From: Eriocheir sinensis | Taxonomy: Eukaryota > Arthropoda > Malacostraca > Decapoda > Varunidae | NCBI RefSeq assembly: GCF_024679095.1 | Contig: NW_026112142.1 | Location: 132,001-196,000 of the forward strand | Direction of reading: 5' to 3' | Length of the DNA: 64,000 bases | In this document: in pieces, positions 32,383-43,328 of the stretch | How positions within the stretch are numbered: the first letter of the stretch is position 1 | Layout of the letters: each line of letters starts with the position of its first letter | Position numbers and translations under genes: made by a program | Notes under the pieces: generated by a model | The model's input: only the letters and a program-made list of their open reading frames with translations | The model's database searches: none | Told to the model about the DNA's origin: nothing

Positions 32383-34697
32383 CATAGACTTCACAATCTC
32401 TTGACGGGAAACGGGGCGCGGGGCCGATTCGCAGGGGGCCGATTTTCAAAAATTTAAAATTTAAATATTTTCAAAACCAAAGCAGCTAGCGACCTGAAAC
32501 TAAAACAGGCACCTCCCTTAGGCATATACGAGTCTCCATGAGCAGCGGTATCAAAAAATTCAAAGTCGTTCCCTAATAAAATCCCGATTAATTGTTTTTT
32601 ATATAAGTATAACAAAACTTAAAAAGGCTATAAAATCCTCAGATTTTACGCTAGATGCACAAACATCACCAAATGCAGAGATAATCACTTATATTTTCAG
32701 AATCAATAGCAATATTTAGCATATCTTATAAGTTTTTGCCCGAAATAGCTACTTATTTTTTTTTTATTTAGTGCAATTTTTACGTAAGTTTTAAAATCTA
32801 AAAAATCAATTAAATTTCAAATTAGAAACTTAATACTTGAGGAAAGCATGCAGAAACATCTTAATTTTACTCAACAAAAGCAAAATATTCATTTTCTATA
32901 TACAATCACAACTTATTTTGGTTGAATTCCGATGTCACTATTGCCGCAGCACGTCTTGCCGGCTATCTGGCCCTCGTCCCTGAACAATCACTTTAGCCTT
33001 TTGGCCTATGACTTGTGGGCCCCGGTCAGTTTCCTGGACTTGTACACGTCCCTGTTCCTCGCCGTCTCCTTCCTGCCCTCCTCGATACTGCTCCTCTTCC
33101 TGCCGGTCGGCTGCTTCAAGGCCTTGTTCTTCCTCGCTTCTGAGGTCACGTCCTTGGAGAAATTAGCACCGAAACAGTTGAAGAGGGACCTGCTGATGTG
33201 CGGCAAGATGGTGTTGGCCAGGTTGTGCCCTCCTGGCACCTGTACCCCTGCAAGGTCGGGTCTGAGGCCGCCAGGAACTCCAGGAGGTGCCTGAACCCGT
33301 CCATTTGGAGAATGGAAAGGGAGAGGACACTCAACCTGCTCTCCTTCTTGTCCTCACTGCACATCAGTGAGTCCAAAAGCGACATCACGAAGGAAGCCAT
33401 GTGGGCCATTTGGAGAGATTGCCTATTCAGGACCGCCAGGCCCGTCTCCAGCTCTCCCCTGTCGAACAGCTCGACCAGGTCGTCGAACATCACAGAGGGC
33501 GGGTCGCCCTCTCGAGCTCCACGGTAATCTTCATCTCCTCCTGCTGGGCAAGCTCCTGCTTGCAGCACTCGGCCACAGAGGAGTTGGCCTGGACCTTCCT
33601 GGCCAGGTAGCCGGCGTAGTTGCCGACCGCGGCGAGGAGCAACTCGTCCGTCGGCGGGTCCGGCTGGTCGTCGGCCAGCTCCCTGGCAAGCTGGGCCAAG
33701 ATCACCTCGTCGTCCTCCTTCTCCTCTGCCTTGGCCCGGTCCAGGTCGGCCTGCACGTCCCCGGGGAAGAACCCGACGAGCTTCAGCAAATGCAGGCGCT
33801 GGGCCAACCTGTTGCTCACCATGAAGTTCTGCACGCTCGTCCAGTAGTTGGCGCCGCACATGGTGCGGCGCTTGCCGAAAGAGTGCTCAGTCGGGTCAGA
33901 GTTGGCCTTCCCCATGCACACATACTCGACCCCGTAGGACGTAGTGAACAGCCCCCTCACTACCACACTGCACTGAACACACCACTGCACTGCACACAAC
34001 ACTGAGTCACTGCACTGATGGCGTAGTACGGCTCCTCCACAGTTTACTCCACGGGGTCGCGGCGTCCTCATATCTTGTCTATGAACCGTCACTTCCACTC
34101 GATCCACTGCCTTCTGTGTCTTCTTGTATCGTCCTCTGGATCCTTGCAGTTGTGGGGAAGGGTACAGAGACGATGAATAACTGTAGGTCCTTTACTTGGA
34201 GAGTAAACAGAGGCAGGACAGCGATAATCCTTTACAGAGTGGAAGTGCCCAGCTGACTGCGTGCCTAAGGCGAGTTAGGCGACGCGGGAACTGAGCTGAG
34301 TTGCCATGTAGGCACTAACTAAACGTACATTTCTTGTTTCCTAATACGTAAAACTGTGGACTTTACTATCCTACAGTTATCATTCATTTTACGTAAAGAT
34401 TTCAACCTAAAGTTACGCAAATTTGCCATTTTTTACACAACGTTTTCAAAGTGCACGCATGGTGCTATTTTATATAAGTTACCTTGAATCCTCGACCAAA
34501 TCACTCTAGAGACACTCCTGCCTGCTTGTATGCACTAAAACTTGAAGATTTCGTCCTGTTTCCACTTAAATTCGGAGTAAGAACGCAGAGTGTGTTTGAG
34601 TTGTCGCAGTGAAAGTCGCCATAACAATCGGCCCCTTACGCGAAGCCAGCGCGCCAAGACTGAAGAGATTTCCCGTCAACTAGTTGTGAAGTCTATG
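32383..34697 (-). mobile_element. P-superfamily-like DNA transposon
   Basis: Terminal inverted repeats begin CATAGACTTCACAA at both ends and share 25 of the first 29 positions (the next conserved part is TTGACGGGAAA). The flanks carry GATGAAG on both sides (32376-32382 and 34698-34704), a 7-bp target duplication. Removing the element rejoins a minisatellite unit exactly as in neighbouring units. The minus strand encodes a transposase-like protein. About 450 bp of A/T-rich noncoding DNA (32430-32930) lies between the left TIR and the gene end. Confidence 0.82.
33006..34107 (-). pseudogene. P-element/THAP9-like transposase, C-terminal half, two frameshifts
   Basis: The best recognised part is DPTEHSFGKRRTMCGANYW followed by SVQNFMVSNR, a pattern of the C-terminal region of P-type transposases (acidic residue, FG..R, G.N, SV..F). 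An acidic segment (EEKEDDE) follows. The frame shifts near 33505 (into PSVMFDDLVELF) and near 33245 (into GGHNLANTILPHISRSLFNCF), ending at 33006 after a basic tail. No THAP zinc-finger domain or upstream catalytic part was found, so the gene is partial or its 5' exons are lost. Codon use is far more GC-rich than the surroundings. Confidence 0.62.
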
Positions 34698-34704
34698 GAT
34701 GAAG

Positions 34705-35260
34705 TTTACTTTTTTTGTTATATTTTGCATCTCTCTACCCACAAGACTTTAGAACTGGCGCAAAACTGGAAAGGGAATGTCTGTTTACTTCCTACGGGGA
34801 CTTTGAACTTATTTTTCAGCTTTTCTTATAGTGTGGGATGAACTTCACTTTTTTCTAGCTATATTTTGCATCTCTCTACCCACCAGACTTTAGAACTGGC
34901 GCAAAACTGGAAATAGAGTGTCTGTTTATTTCCTACGATGACTTAGAACTTATTTTTGACCTTTTCATATAGAGTAGGATGAACTTTACTTTTTTTCTGG
35001 CTCTGTTTTGCAACTCTCTACCCACCAAACTTTAGAACTGGCGCAAAACTGGAAAGGGAATGTCTGTTTACTTCCTACGGTGACTTAGAACTTATTTTTC
35101 ACTTTTTCTTATAGTGTGCAGGACGAGCTTCTCTTTTTCTATCTATATTTTTTTCTCTCTCTACCCACCAGACTTAACAATGGGCAGGAAATTCGGAAAG
35201 GAATGTCTCTGTTTGCTACGGTGGCTTATAATCTATTTTTCACCTTTTCTGTTAATGTGG
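34705..35260. repeat. Minisatellite, unit about 142 bp, right part (about four units)
   Basis: Units recur near 34745, 34886, 35029 and 35171 with the same core as 31985-32382 (GAACTGGCGCAAAACTGG, TTCCTACGGTGACTTAGAAC). Degenerate remnants (GGATGAACTTCAC) continue to about 35375. Confidence 0.88.
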
Positions 35261-35536
35261 GATGAACTTCACCATTTTGTCTATTTCTTTCATTTTTTTT
35301 CTCTCTCCTCAGATTAGTTTCATATATATCTCCCCTTTTTTTCTAGTACAGGATGAACTTCACTTCTTTTCTCTCTTTCTATATCCTTTTCTCTCTCCGA
35401 ACATCATCTTCATATATTTGACGCAGGGGGACATTCAGTGGTACCATTAAATGAAATCGTCAATCACTTTCTCGGCGCCTCCTCGGTCAGTGCCGCATCC
35501 TCTGAGACAGCGACCTTCAAAGCGAGCGACCCAGGG
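35261..35536. other. T-rich degenerate repeat remnants
   Basis: CTCTC/T-rich sequence with partial minisatellite units. No gene was recognised. Confidence 0.4.
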
Positions 35537-35592
35537 CCCATATTCCCAAACCTTTAGGCGCCCAAGTACACATAGTTGACATGGCTTTCGTT
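35537..35592 (-). mobile_element. MITE family M1, terminal fragment
   Basis: Starts GGGCCCATATTCCCAAACC and continues TAGGCGCCCAAGTACACATA, as at the other M1 ends, then stops near a short (ATT)n tract (35612-35637). Confidence 0.65.
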
Positions 35593-35939
35593 GTTATAGT
35601 AGGATATCAATGTATTATTATTATTATTATTATTATTTAATATCACCACGAATTAGGCATACAATTGTCAATGGAAAAAACCCACGACAGATAGATCACG
35701 CCACCTTATAGGAATGTCGTCCGTCAGTGTTTACCGTCTCAGTTGGTATACAAAGCATTTCATCAAGCTTAGAGGTCACCTTGACATACGTGACCAATTG
35801 TAACTTCATTATTTTCCAATCTGTAACTCGTCACTCCTTCACGACAGTCCGACTGACACACACCTGCAGTCTCTCTCGCTCAGACGCTCCTGTACATATA
35901 GGCTTAAGAATATATTCGCCTAAAGGAAGCTGAGTCTTA

Positions 35940-36152
35940 ATCAACGCCTTTAAACGCCCCCCGGTACACCGTTCCATCGTAGGTGTTCGGGGCATTTGTA
36001 CGGGTAGTTTTATGGCTGTAGTGGTATTGTGACTCTTCTTCTGTACCATGGACCTAAAAGAACGCTCATTAGAACCCGATTGACCTCCTTTTCGGCCCTG
36101 GGAAATAGTTGATGTGAGAGCTGAGAGGCGAAAGCGTCTGAGAATACCAACC
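35940..36152 (-). mobile_element. MITE family M1 copy
   Basis: Minus-strand copy: GTAGTTTTATGGCTGTAGTG, TTAGAACCCGATTGACC, GAAATAGTTGATGTGAGAG and the tip GCGTCTGAGAATACCAACCC. The opposite end is eroded. Confidence 0.75.
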
Positions 36153-36660
36153 CAAAGTTCTGTGTCCTCCAAACTCTCCTCACCGCCTCCTGGTTCTCCT
36201 GAAAGCAACACCCTCGCGACCCATTCCCGAGCCTCCTCACAGCACGAAGAGTTGTGTGCATCCCGCGGACTGGTATTTACTTTACTCGTGAGGAAGAGGC
36301 GACACAAGGGAAACTAGACTATTGGGACCCGGTGCTGCTTGGATGAGGCGCGAACTGAGCTTTGAAGATCACTCGCTGGCCTCGAGTTTTCCGTAGCGAT
36401 GAATGCAAGAATGGAAGGAAATAAAAAGACGCCGAAGAAGTGACTGAAGATTTCCTCTGTGGAACTTTGCACCACTTAATGTTCCGCCACGTTAAGTATA
36501 TGAAGCTAATGTGTGGAGGGAGAGAAATTGCTATATATAGAGACAGACAAAGAGATGGATAGATAGATAGAGAGAGGAAATGATGTATACAGATGTTAAG
36601 TTCTTCCTACACTCAGTAAGGAAGGTCAATAAATATGTCCAAAACCACCACAAATAAAAA
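36153..36660. other. No recognisable gene
   Basis: Unique-looking sequence with a small GATA/GAGA-rich patch near 36550-36580. No domain was recognised. Confidence 0.4.
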
Positions 36661-36674
36661 AGTATACATAGATT

Positions 36675-36722
36675 TTTATTTCAGCAAAGGAAGCAGCTCA
36701 AGCCAAAAAAAAAAAAAAAATT
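36675..36722 (-). mobile_element. LINE E 3'-end fragment
   Basis: GCAAAGGAAGCAGCTCAAG followed by an A run resembles the 3' terminus of LINE E (60170-60240, 38217-38290). It is very short. Confidence 0.45.
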
Positions 36723-36754
36723 AACTGCCCCATAACAAAGAATATAGACGAGTG

Positions 36755-36860
36755 GACAAAAGAGAAAAAAAGTACGGTAAGGTCAGGGGCATATGATCAC
36801 ATTGCTGCGCGTGGCCTATGGTGCTCATCTCCGTCGCATTAGCCCTTGAGTCTCTGATGG
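36755..36860 (-). mobile_element. tRNA-derived SINE, 3' fragment (same family as 56237 and 62830)
   Basis: The reverse complement shows ACTCAAGGGCTAATGCGACG and GAGATGAGCACC, then GGCCACGCG, and a CTTACC-type tail, as in the 3' half of the SINE at 56237-56530. Confidence 0.72.
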
Positions 36861-37103
36861 GTGGAGAGAGAAAAAAATATGGATCGAAAAAAATACAATT
36901 CTTCCACCACTCCACAACAGAAGGCGCACAAGCACGCCCTCAGCCGCCGGTCCTGATACAGAGAGGAGTATTACCCATCCAGTGTCCCGCCCATTGTAAG
37001 TCGCCAGTAAATTTTAAGCCCCGCCGCGGACGTCCATACATTCGTGAGGCAAAAATTATCGGAATAGCGGGGAAATAAATATCTACACGCACACTCACTC
37101 ACT

Positions 37104-37136
37104 CCTCTCACTCTCTCTCTCTCTCTCTCTCTCTCT
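37104..37136. repeat. (CT)n microsatellite
   Basis: Short CT tract; not directly joined to an element. Confidence 0.9.
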
Positions 37137-37224
37137 GTTACATACACTGTCACGTTTGTCCGAGGCTACGAGCTGCCCCAATCAAGCACCTCACGACTGA
37201 CAGGCACGACGCGGTGAGAGGCAG

Positions 37225-37400
37225 CTGCCGACACTCACGACTTTCCACTCTAGCTCACCCCCATGCCGCCCGAATCCCTTATGCAAGAGTTCACCATGCA
37301 GCATCTCAAGTCTTTCATCCTTTCCGCTAGTAAATTCTGGAATAGCCTCCCTCTGTCTGTATTTTCTCCTGCATTGGACTTGAACTTGAACGTGAAGGGA
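37225..37400 (+). pseudogene. LINE E-related RT C-terminal fragment
   Basis: Encodes LKSFILSASKFWNSLPLSVF, close to the LINE E C-terminal pattern HSFIPHAGKLWNNLPSSVF. It ends where the hAT-type MITE begins. Confidence 0.65.
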
Positions 37401-37408
37401 GTATCAAG

Positions 37409-37602
37409 CAACGTTGCCAGATTATCGTACTCCGCCGTTTATATTTCCCGACTTCCTGCCCCAAAACTGTCTTCTGGGCTCCAATAACGAAACTCATTTA
37501 TATTTATCCTTAAAAGAGTTAGATCCTGATGTTTCTTGGCAATAGTTAGGCGTCAGAGACAGGTAAATACTGTGCTCTGAGTACGATAATATGGCAACGG
37601 TG
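37409..37602. mobile_element. hAT-type MITE, copy 2 (194 bp) with 8-bp target duplication
   Basis: Ends CAACGTTGCC and (reverse complement) CACCGTTGCC. It is flanked by GTATCAAG on both sides (37401-37408 and 37603-37610). An 8-bp duplication and CA-starting inverted ends are hAT features. Noncoding. Confidence 0.92.
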
Positions 37603-37654
37603 GTATCAAGACACCTCTCCAACTGACATGCAGTGACCTCTCTTCTGGCCACTC

Positions 37655-37865
37655 GTTCTGGGGTCATATTCTTAAACATTTCGGCACTTAGGCACACACA
37701 TTTGACAAGGCTTTCATAGGAGTTGTGGGCCTTTCCATGGGTACTTTTCTGACCCTTCTTCTGTACCGTGATCCTAAGAACACATTTACTAGAACGCGAT
37801 TGATCTCTTTTTTGGCCTTTGAAACTTGTTGATGTGAGAGGCGGAAGCGTCTGAGAATACGGGCT
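37655..37865 (-). mobile_element. MITE family M1 copy
   Basis: Begins GGGTCATATTCTTAAACATT and ends GGAAGCGTCTGAGAATACGG, with the core TTCTTCTGTACCGTGA and TAGAACGCGATTGATC. One of the more complete copies. Confidence 0.82.
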
Positions 37866-38216
37866 CAGTACTCTTGTTGCTGGAACATTGCTTAGCGGGC
37901 TTTTTGTTTTCCGTTTTTGTTGTTCTTGAGCTTCTCCCATTGCTGTAAAAACAATAGTAAAGACAGAAAGCTCCGTTGTGTTACTAAGAATTGATGGATC
38001 ACTCCAACTCCAAAAGAAATAAACAATGATCTGCATCGGCGGCCTCGGCGAGACGTCAAAACTTGCTGCGGCGGGGCGACGAGAGATATTTTATACCATT
38101 ACCGATCCAACATAGAAGAGAAGTTAGTACGTGTGAGAGCTGAGTCTACATCACAACTCGTACTGCCTCATAGAGCACTACTTGCACTGCCTAGTAGAGG
38201 ACTAAACCTTGTACCT
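37866..38216. other. No recognisable gene
   Basis: A weak tandem theme (TACTGCCTCATAGAG, GCACTGCCTAGTAGAG) appears from about 38155 and continues past 38297 to about 38500. No coding similarity. Confidence 0.4.
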
Positions 38217-38296
38217 TTTTTTTTACAGGAAAGGAAGCAGCTCAAGGGCATAAAACAAGTGGAGAAAAAAAAGCCAGCTAAACGCTGCTCCTAATA
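38212..38296 (-). mobile_element. LINE E 3'-end fragment
   Basis: The reverse complement reads GGAGCAGCGTTTAGCTGGC, then GAGCTGCTTCCTTTCCTGTA and an A run, as at the LINE E tail near 60170-60255. It interrupts the ACTGCCT-type repeat. Confidence 0.65.
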
Positions 38297-38705
38297 TATT
38301 GCCTAACAGAGAACTAAATCTTGTACTGCCTCACAGAACACTGAAGATCTCACTAAGCAGAAGAGTTATCATTATGAAGGATATTGTCAGGCTGTCCCCC
38401 TCCCTTGTACAGCCTCATGCAGTGCTGAGCCGTGTCCTGCCCCACCGAACACTGATACGCTCACTAAACATAAAGAGTAACCATTACGAAGGACAGGTTC
38501 CCTCCTCCCCCCTCTACTTTGGCTTCCGTAGCGGCCCTCCCTCACAGCACCAAGCCATCATGTCCAGAGCCTCGTCCCATTCAGGCCAGCAACGAGCAAC
38601 ACTTGTGAGTCCCGGATCAAATTACCGTTCATCTGAGTGTCGACCCTCGGCCAGTCAGCCCGCATATTCCCAATCTCTACTTGTATGTGGCGCCCACTCT
38701 TGAAC

Positions 38706-39050
38706 AGGGCAGGTTGTGTTAGGCTAGGTTAGGATGGCTTATGTTAGGTTTCGTTGTAGTCATATGAGGAAATTTTGAGTGGGAATTAAAATGAGAGTAT
38801 TTTCCAGAGCACTCAGTGGTTAAGGTATTTCCTATATACCTAATGATATGGGGTGCCCACTCTTGAATAGGGAAGGTTACGTTAGGTTAAGTTACGTTCG
38901 GTTAGCTCAAGTTTGGTTAGGTTACGTTAGGTTAGCTTAGGTTAGGTTAGATTAGCTCAGGTTAGATTAGCTCAGGTTTATGTTATATCAGGTTAGGTTA
39001 GGTAAGCTCAGGTTAGGTTAGGTTAAGTCAGGAAAGGTTTGGTTAGGTTT
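38706..39050. repeat. Telomere-like (TTAGG)n-related degenerate block
   Basis: Many GGTTAGGTTAG units, notably near 38880-39045, with short unique stretches between. It is on the strand opposite to the block at 30541-30775. Confidence 0.75.
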
Positions 39051-39778
39051 AGAAGTAGTCATTTAGGGTAACTTTGAGAGGGAATTACAATGAGGGTATT
39101 TTCCAGAATGCCCCGTGGATAGTTTCGAAGCTACAGCCGAGCGTCTTCACTCAGGGACCACAAACCCGTAGAGAGATTGGGTATATGCAGCCCGCCCTGA
39201 TATGCCTGGCTTGGCGGGGGCGAGGCCATGCAAAGCTAACCGCTGCCACACTGCTTACCCGCCTCCCACCCACCTTGCCTCGCAGTGACCCGACTCGAAT
39301 GTTTCACTTCTCACAGACTGAATTTCACGCTCAGGAACTCCACAATCACGCGACTTACCGACCCAAGACGTCTTTCGCAATGGCAGTCCCGTGTATTCAA
39401 GCCGGTTAGCATGTGTTTTATTATCAAGTTCCGCGTCTGTTATATAAGAAGACAGACTGAGGTTCATATTCCTAAACGTACCGTGCTCCCATTACGACTA
39501 TTCTTTAAGGCCACAGAGAAGACTAACCGGGTTGTCGTGGGTGATTTTCTCGTTCAAGACGCGGAAGTCGTGTCAAACTATTACTATGAACATAAAGCAG
39601 TCCATGAAAACGCCCGGAACTTTTACGAGAGGCTTTTCAAACAGGCGAACCAAGGCGCGGGGCGTTCAAGAACACTGGTATCAATGTTCCTGATCATGAT
39701 ACTGTCGCAAGGAGCCCAAACCTTACCATTTGAAATAGAACAGCACGCCCTATAAAAGAATAAATAAACAAATACACA
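39051..39778. other. No convincing gene
   Basis: A 156-codon open frame (39285-39755) has no domain I recognise and contains an AGGTTCATATTCCTAAACG motif that looks like an M1-type terminus near 39460, so it is probably a chance frame through repeats. Confidence 0.4.
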
Positions 39779-40040
39779 CACACCAAACAGTCTTAACTTG
39801 TCTCCACTTCCTAAATTTGTCAGAAACCCGCATTTATTTACACTTAGAAACAAACATTGCATCGCTGAAGATCATCCGTTGCTCACGTGGCAAAATAAAT
39901 AAGTATATAGATAAATACTCCTATACACACCAAACAGCATTAACTTGTCTCCACTTCCTGCATTTGCCACAGACATGCATTTATTTACATTTCAAAACAA
40001 ACACTTGCCTCGCTAAACATTACCCGTTGCTTAGGTGACA
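39779..40040. repeat. Tandem duplication, unit about 148 bp
   Basis: CACCAAACAG followed by TTAACTTGTCTCCACTTCCT occurs at 39781 and 39928 with parallel downstream sequence. The region 40041-40393 that follows holds nothing I recognise. Confidence 0.85.
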
Positions 40041-40392
40041 AAAAAAACTGCTTTAAATTCGCCACAAAGTTCATTGCCTCCGCGTAAAAACGTTTCCTGA
40101 TATTACGCTGCGAAACTATTGCCAATTGCTAATGTCCCAAATAAAAAGAGCTTAGCTGCCTTCACGACCCGGTAATTACTTTTAGTGCTCGGGATTTCAT
40201 GGAACCATTACGGGGCCGGAAACACAGGTAAAAAGGTTCCCATCGCGGACGGCCATCACCTGTGCTGGCTGGCGACCGGTGACGCCTTGCCCCAGACAGG
40301 CTAGCACCAGTGTGCCGCGTGTCACTGAACGACCCTCATGTGGTAGACCTCTGTTTATATAGCGGTAGTATGAATTATGGTAACAACAAACG

Positions 40393-41223
40393 ATGAAACT
40401 CTCTCTCTCTCTCTTTGCAGACGACAAAAAGATTGGTAACTCGGTTCTCACTGACGAAGACAGGCAAAGCCTCCAAGAGGATTTGCACAAAATTTCAGCT
40501 TGGTCGGATAAATGGAAGATGCTCTTTAACGCAGACAAGTGCCAGGTCCTTCAAGTTGGAACAAAAAATAAGAAGATCGATTACGAAATACGCGGCGTTA
40601 AACTCACAAGCGTTCAATGCGTTAAGGACCTGGGGATTAAAATCGCGTCAAACCTCAAATTCTCACATCAATGCATCGATGCAGCAAATAAAGCGAACAG
40701 AATGTTGGGCTTCATTAAAAGAAACTTTTTATTCAAGAATAAAGATGTAATACTTCCGCTCTACAATAGTTTAGTCAGACCCCACCTGGAATATGCGGTA
40801 CAGTTTTGGTCTCCCCACCATGCAAAGGACATTGTTAAACTAGAAGGTGTTCAGCGTCGAGCAACAAAAATGATCCCTTCCTTGCGCAACAAATCCTACG
40901 AAGAAAGGCTTTCCACCCTTAACATGTTCTCTCTTGAGAAACGTCGCCTCCGAGGAAAACTGATCGAATGTTTTAAAATACTTAATGGTTTCACGAATGT
41001 AGACAGAACAAAATTGTTTATGATCGATGACACTTTGCGAACGAGGAACAATGGCACAAAACTCAAATGTAGACAAGTAAATTCAGACTGCACCAAATTT
41101 TTCTTCACCAACGTTGTAGTGCGAGAATGGAATAAGCTCCCACCATCAGTGGTCCAGTGTAACACGATTGACTCCTTTAAAAACAAGCTCGACCGTCACT
41201 TCCTTGAACTTAATATTAACTAG
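40393..41223 (+). pseudogene. LINE A copy 3: RT catalytic box to C-terminus, one open frame
   Basis: 276 codons without interruption, but truncated at the 5' side. It starts with FADDKKIGNSV (DDKK where copies 1 and 2 have DDTK), then DLGIKIASNLKF, LVRPHLEYAVQFWSP, RRATKMIPSLRNKSYEERL, LRTRNNG and EWNKLPPSVV, ending NKLDRHFLELNIN. The first nine codons come from the CT tract. It is the best-preserved 3' part of LINE A in the window. Confidence 0.9.
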
Positions 41224-41341
41224 AGTAGAAAAGCAACGTTTTGGAGCCATCTGATTAATGTAAAAGCACTTAGGTTTAAGGACAGACCACCTAGTCTGGA
41301 CCATGGGGTCTGTGTTGTCTGATTTTCTATGTAAATCTATG

Positions 41342-41346
<5 letters not shown>
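40398..41346 (+). mobile_element. LINE A copy 3, 5'-truncated, flanked on both sides by (CT)n
   Basis: Starts at TTTGCAGACGAC immediately after a short CT tract (40398-40417) and ends TATGTAAATC directly followed by a long CT tract (41346-41402). It covers RT from the catalytic box to the end and the 3' UTR. Confidence 0.92.
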
Positions 41347-41422
<76 letters not shown>

Positions 41423-41484
41423 TTCTTCCTCTCTCTCTATCTTTCTTCCTCTCTCTCTATCTCTCTTCCTCTCTTTCTATCTCT

Positions 41485-41528
<44 letters not shown>

Positions 41529-41545
41529 CCAAGCCTCGTAGCCTA

Positions 41546-41617
<72 letters not shown>
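41346..41617. repeat. Compound (CT)n, (TA)n, (CT)n, (GA)n microsatellite
   Basis: CT to 41402, TA to 41421, impure CT/CTAT to 41490, CT to 41525, then after 25 bp a GA tract 41551-41617 complementary to the preceding CT tract. Confidence 0.95.
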
Positions 41618-41639
41618 AGGCAGGAAGACAGACATAAAT

Positions 41640-42780
41640 GTATAAAATTAGTCATTGCAGCCAAATGTTAGTCTTGGCCCAGGCCTGAGGCGCGTGGGGG
41701 CGGCCCTCCCATCACGGGCTGCGGTGACGCCCACCAACGTGACACACTCCCGTCACGGCGCGGCAGGCGGTGCTGGAGAGGCTAACAAACTGGTGACGCG
41801 GTGGCTGCGGGACAGGCGTTCGGGTAAGCAGGGGAATATATCACAGTTTTTAACACCTCATCTTTTTACCCAAACATTTATTTCCCAGGCCGGGTGTTCC
41901 TGCACGAGGATGTGAATATATCGGCGCAGTCCTTCACTGGGCTCAGGCACTCGGAATGCAGAGAAATATTTTCACGAAAGGAGTTCCTCTGCGGAAGACT
42001 TTAAATCTGGCCGGTCATTTCTCAAGGCGCCTCACTCACGCACATTAGCATACACACTTCTTGCTGGCCCGCCTGGCCGGGCGCGGCGAGGCCCGCCGGC
42101 CACAGCTCACAATTTTTACGATCCCTCGAAAAGATACTCTGACGAAGCGGCGGTATTTATCTTCCTCTAGGGAGGGCACGTCGTCAGGCGGCGATGCACG
42201 CCTTCCCGGCATTCATCTTGGCGGGTAATTAGCGAAGACGTCGGTAATTTAATGACGGAATGACTGAAAATAACGGGACGAAATTCACTGGTCTGTACTT
42301 CCTGACTTAAGGGTGGACGTGAACCCTTATTACCTCCATGACGTGAGCCCTGAAGCTGGCAAAGCTTCCTTCAGGACTGACAACGGCAGGCAGAGGCAGG
42401 CAAGGGAGGCTCCGTGGTGGCCTGTCGTCGCGGCTAAAAGGCGGAGGGAAGAGGCGCCGTGATTTTGCCACGTGTAGGAAGGAAAGTGCAAAAACATGAC
42501 CCTTGCTGTGGGAGGAAACGCAATGCAATGGTTCTTACATGAGCGGCCAATTTAACGAGCTCGTAACTGCATCAAGGAACGAGGAACGAGATCCTTCAGA
42601 AACTAACGAGAAATGTGAATACGGCGAAGGTGAACCCGCGATTCCATGCACTCAAGATAAAATATATGATGCCGGCTTCTGCGAGAAATGCCTGCCTGCC
42701 ACATAGCTTTGAGGCAATGGTCAAACGCATTGCCGGAATGCAGAGTTACGGTAGTGGAAATGTTATGAAGCGATAGATGA
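41640..42780. other. No recognisable gene
   Basis: A moderately GC-rich stretch (41680-41830) and otherwise unique-looking sequence. Short open frames show no domain. A host regulatory or unique region cannot be excluded. Confidence 0.4.
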
Positions 42781-42839
42781 ATGAATAAAGCAGTTCATCA
42801 TAACGTAAATAACTTCGATTTGGTGCTTTTAAATCCACT

Positions 42840-43135
42840 CTTATTCCCTCTTCATCGTAAACTTACTATACTTCCTCCTCTTTCTTCTCCTGCTCCTACT
42901 AATATCATACTACTCGAAGTCTTCTTCTCTTCCTCTGTACCTCACCACATATCTCCTCCTCTTTCTCTTCCTCCTCCTAATCCTCTTTTTTTTTTACGTT
43001 TCATCTTCCTCTTCCTCCTCCTCTTCTTTCTCTCTTTCTCCTCATCCTTCATCTCCTTCCTCCTTTCTCTCACTCTCCTTCTCTCGTACTTCCTCTTACG
43101 CTCCCCCTCTTCCTCTTTCTCCTCTTAATTTAGTA
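42840..43135. repeat. Polypyrimidine (CTT/CCT)-rich low-complexity stretch
   Basis: About 300 bp with irregular TCCTC and TTCTC units on the plus strand. The hydrophobic open frame here is compositional. Confidence 0.85.
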
Positions 43136-43328
43136 AGGAGTTTTTCAATAGACATCTTTTTCTAACAACTTTTCTTTCATTGTGAACTTGAGGGACGGAG
43201 ATAAAAGATTCTTCCCACAACAAAGGACATAAAAATAAACACATGAGGCGTGTGGTGGAGCGTCGAGGTGTTTGTGTCGCCACGAGTTATGTTTTCCATC
43301 AATACCAAGTTAGTGACGCTGCCCACAA

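Noticed and set aside
33367..34005. 212-codon plus-strand frame opposite the P-like transposase
   Set aside because: It mirrors the GC-rich transposase on the other strand and shows no domain.
39285..39755. 156-codon frame as a host gene
   Set aside because: No recognisable domain or conserved motif, and part of it overlaps an M1-like terminus.
41655..41915. GC-rich 86-codon frame as a host exon
   Set aside because: No domain, no clear splice sites on both sides; too weak to report as a gene.
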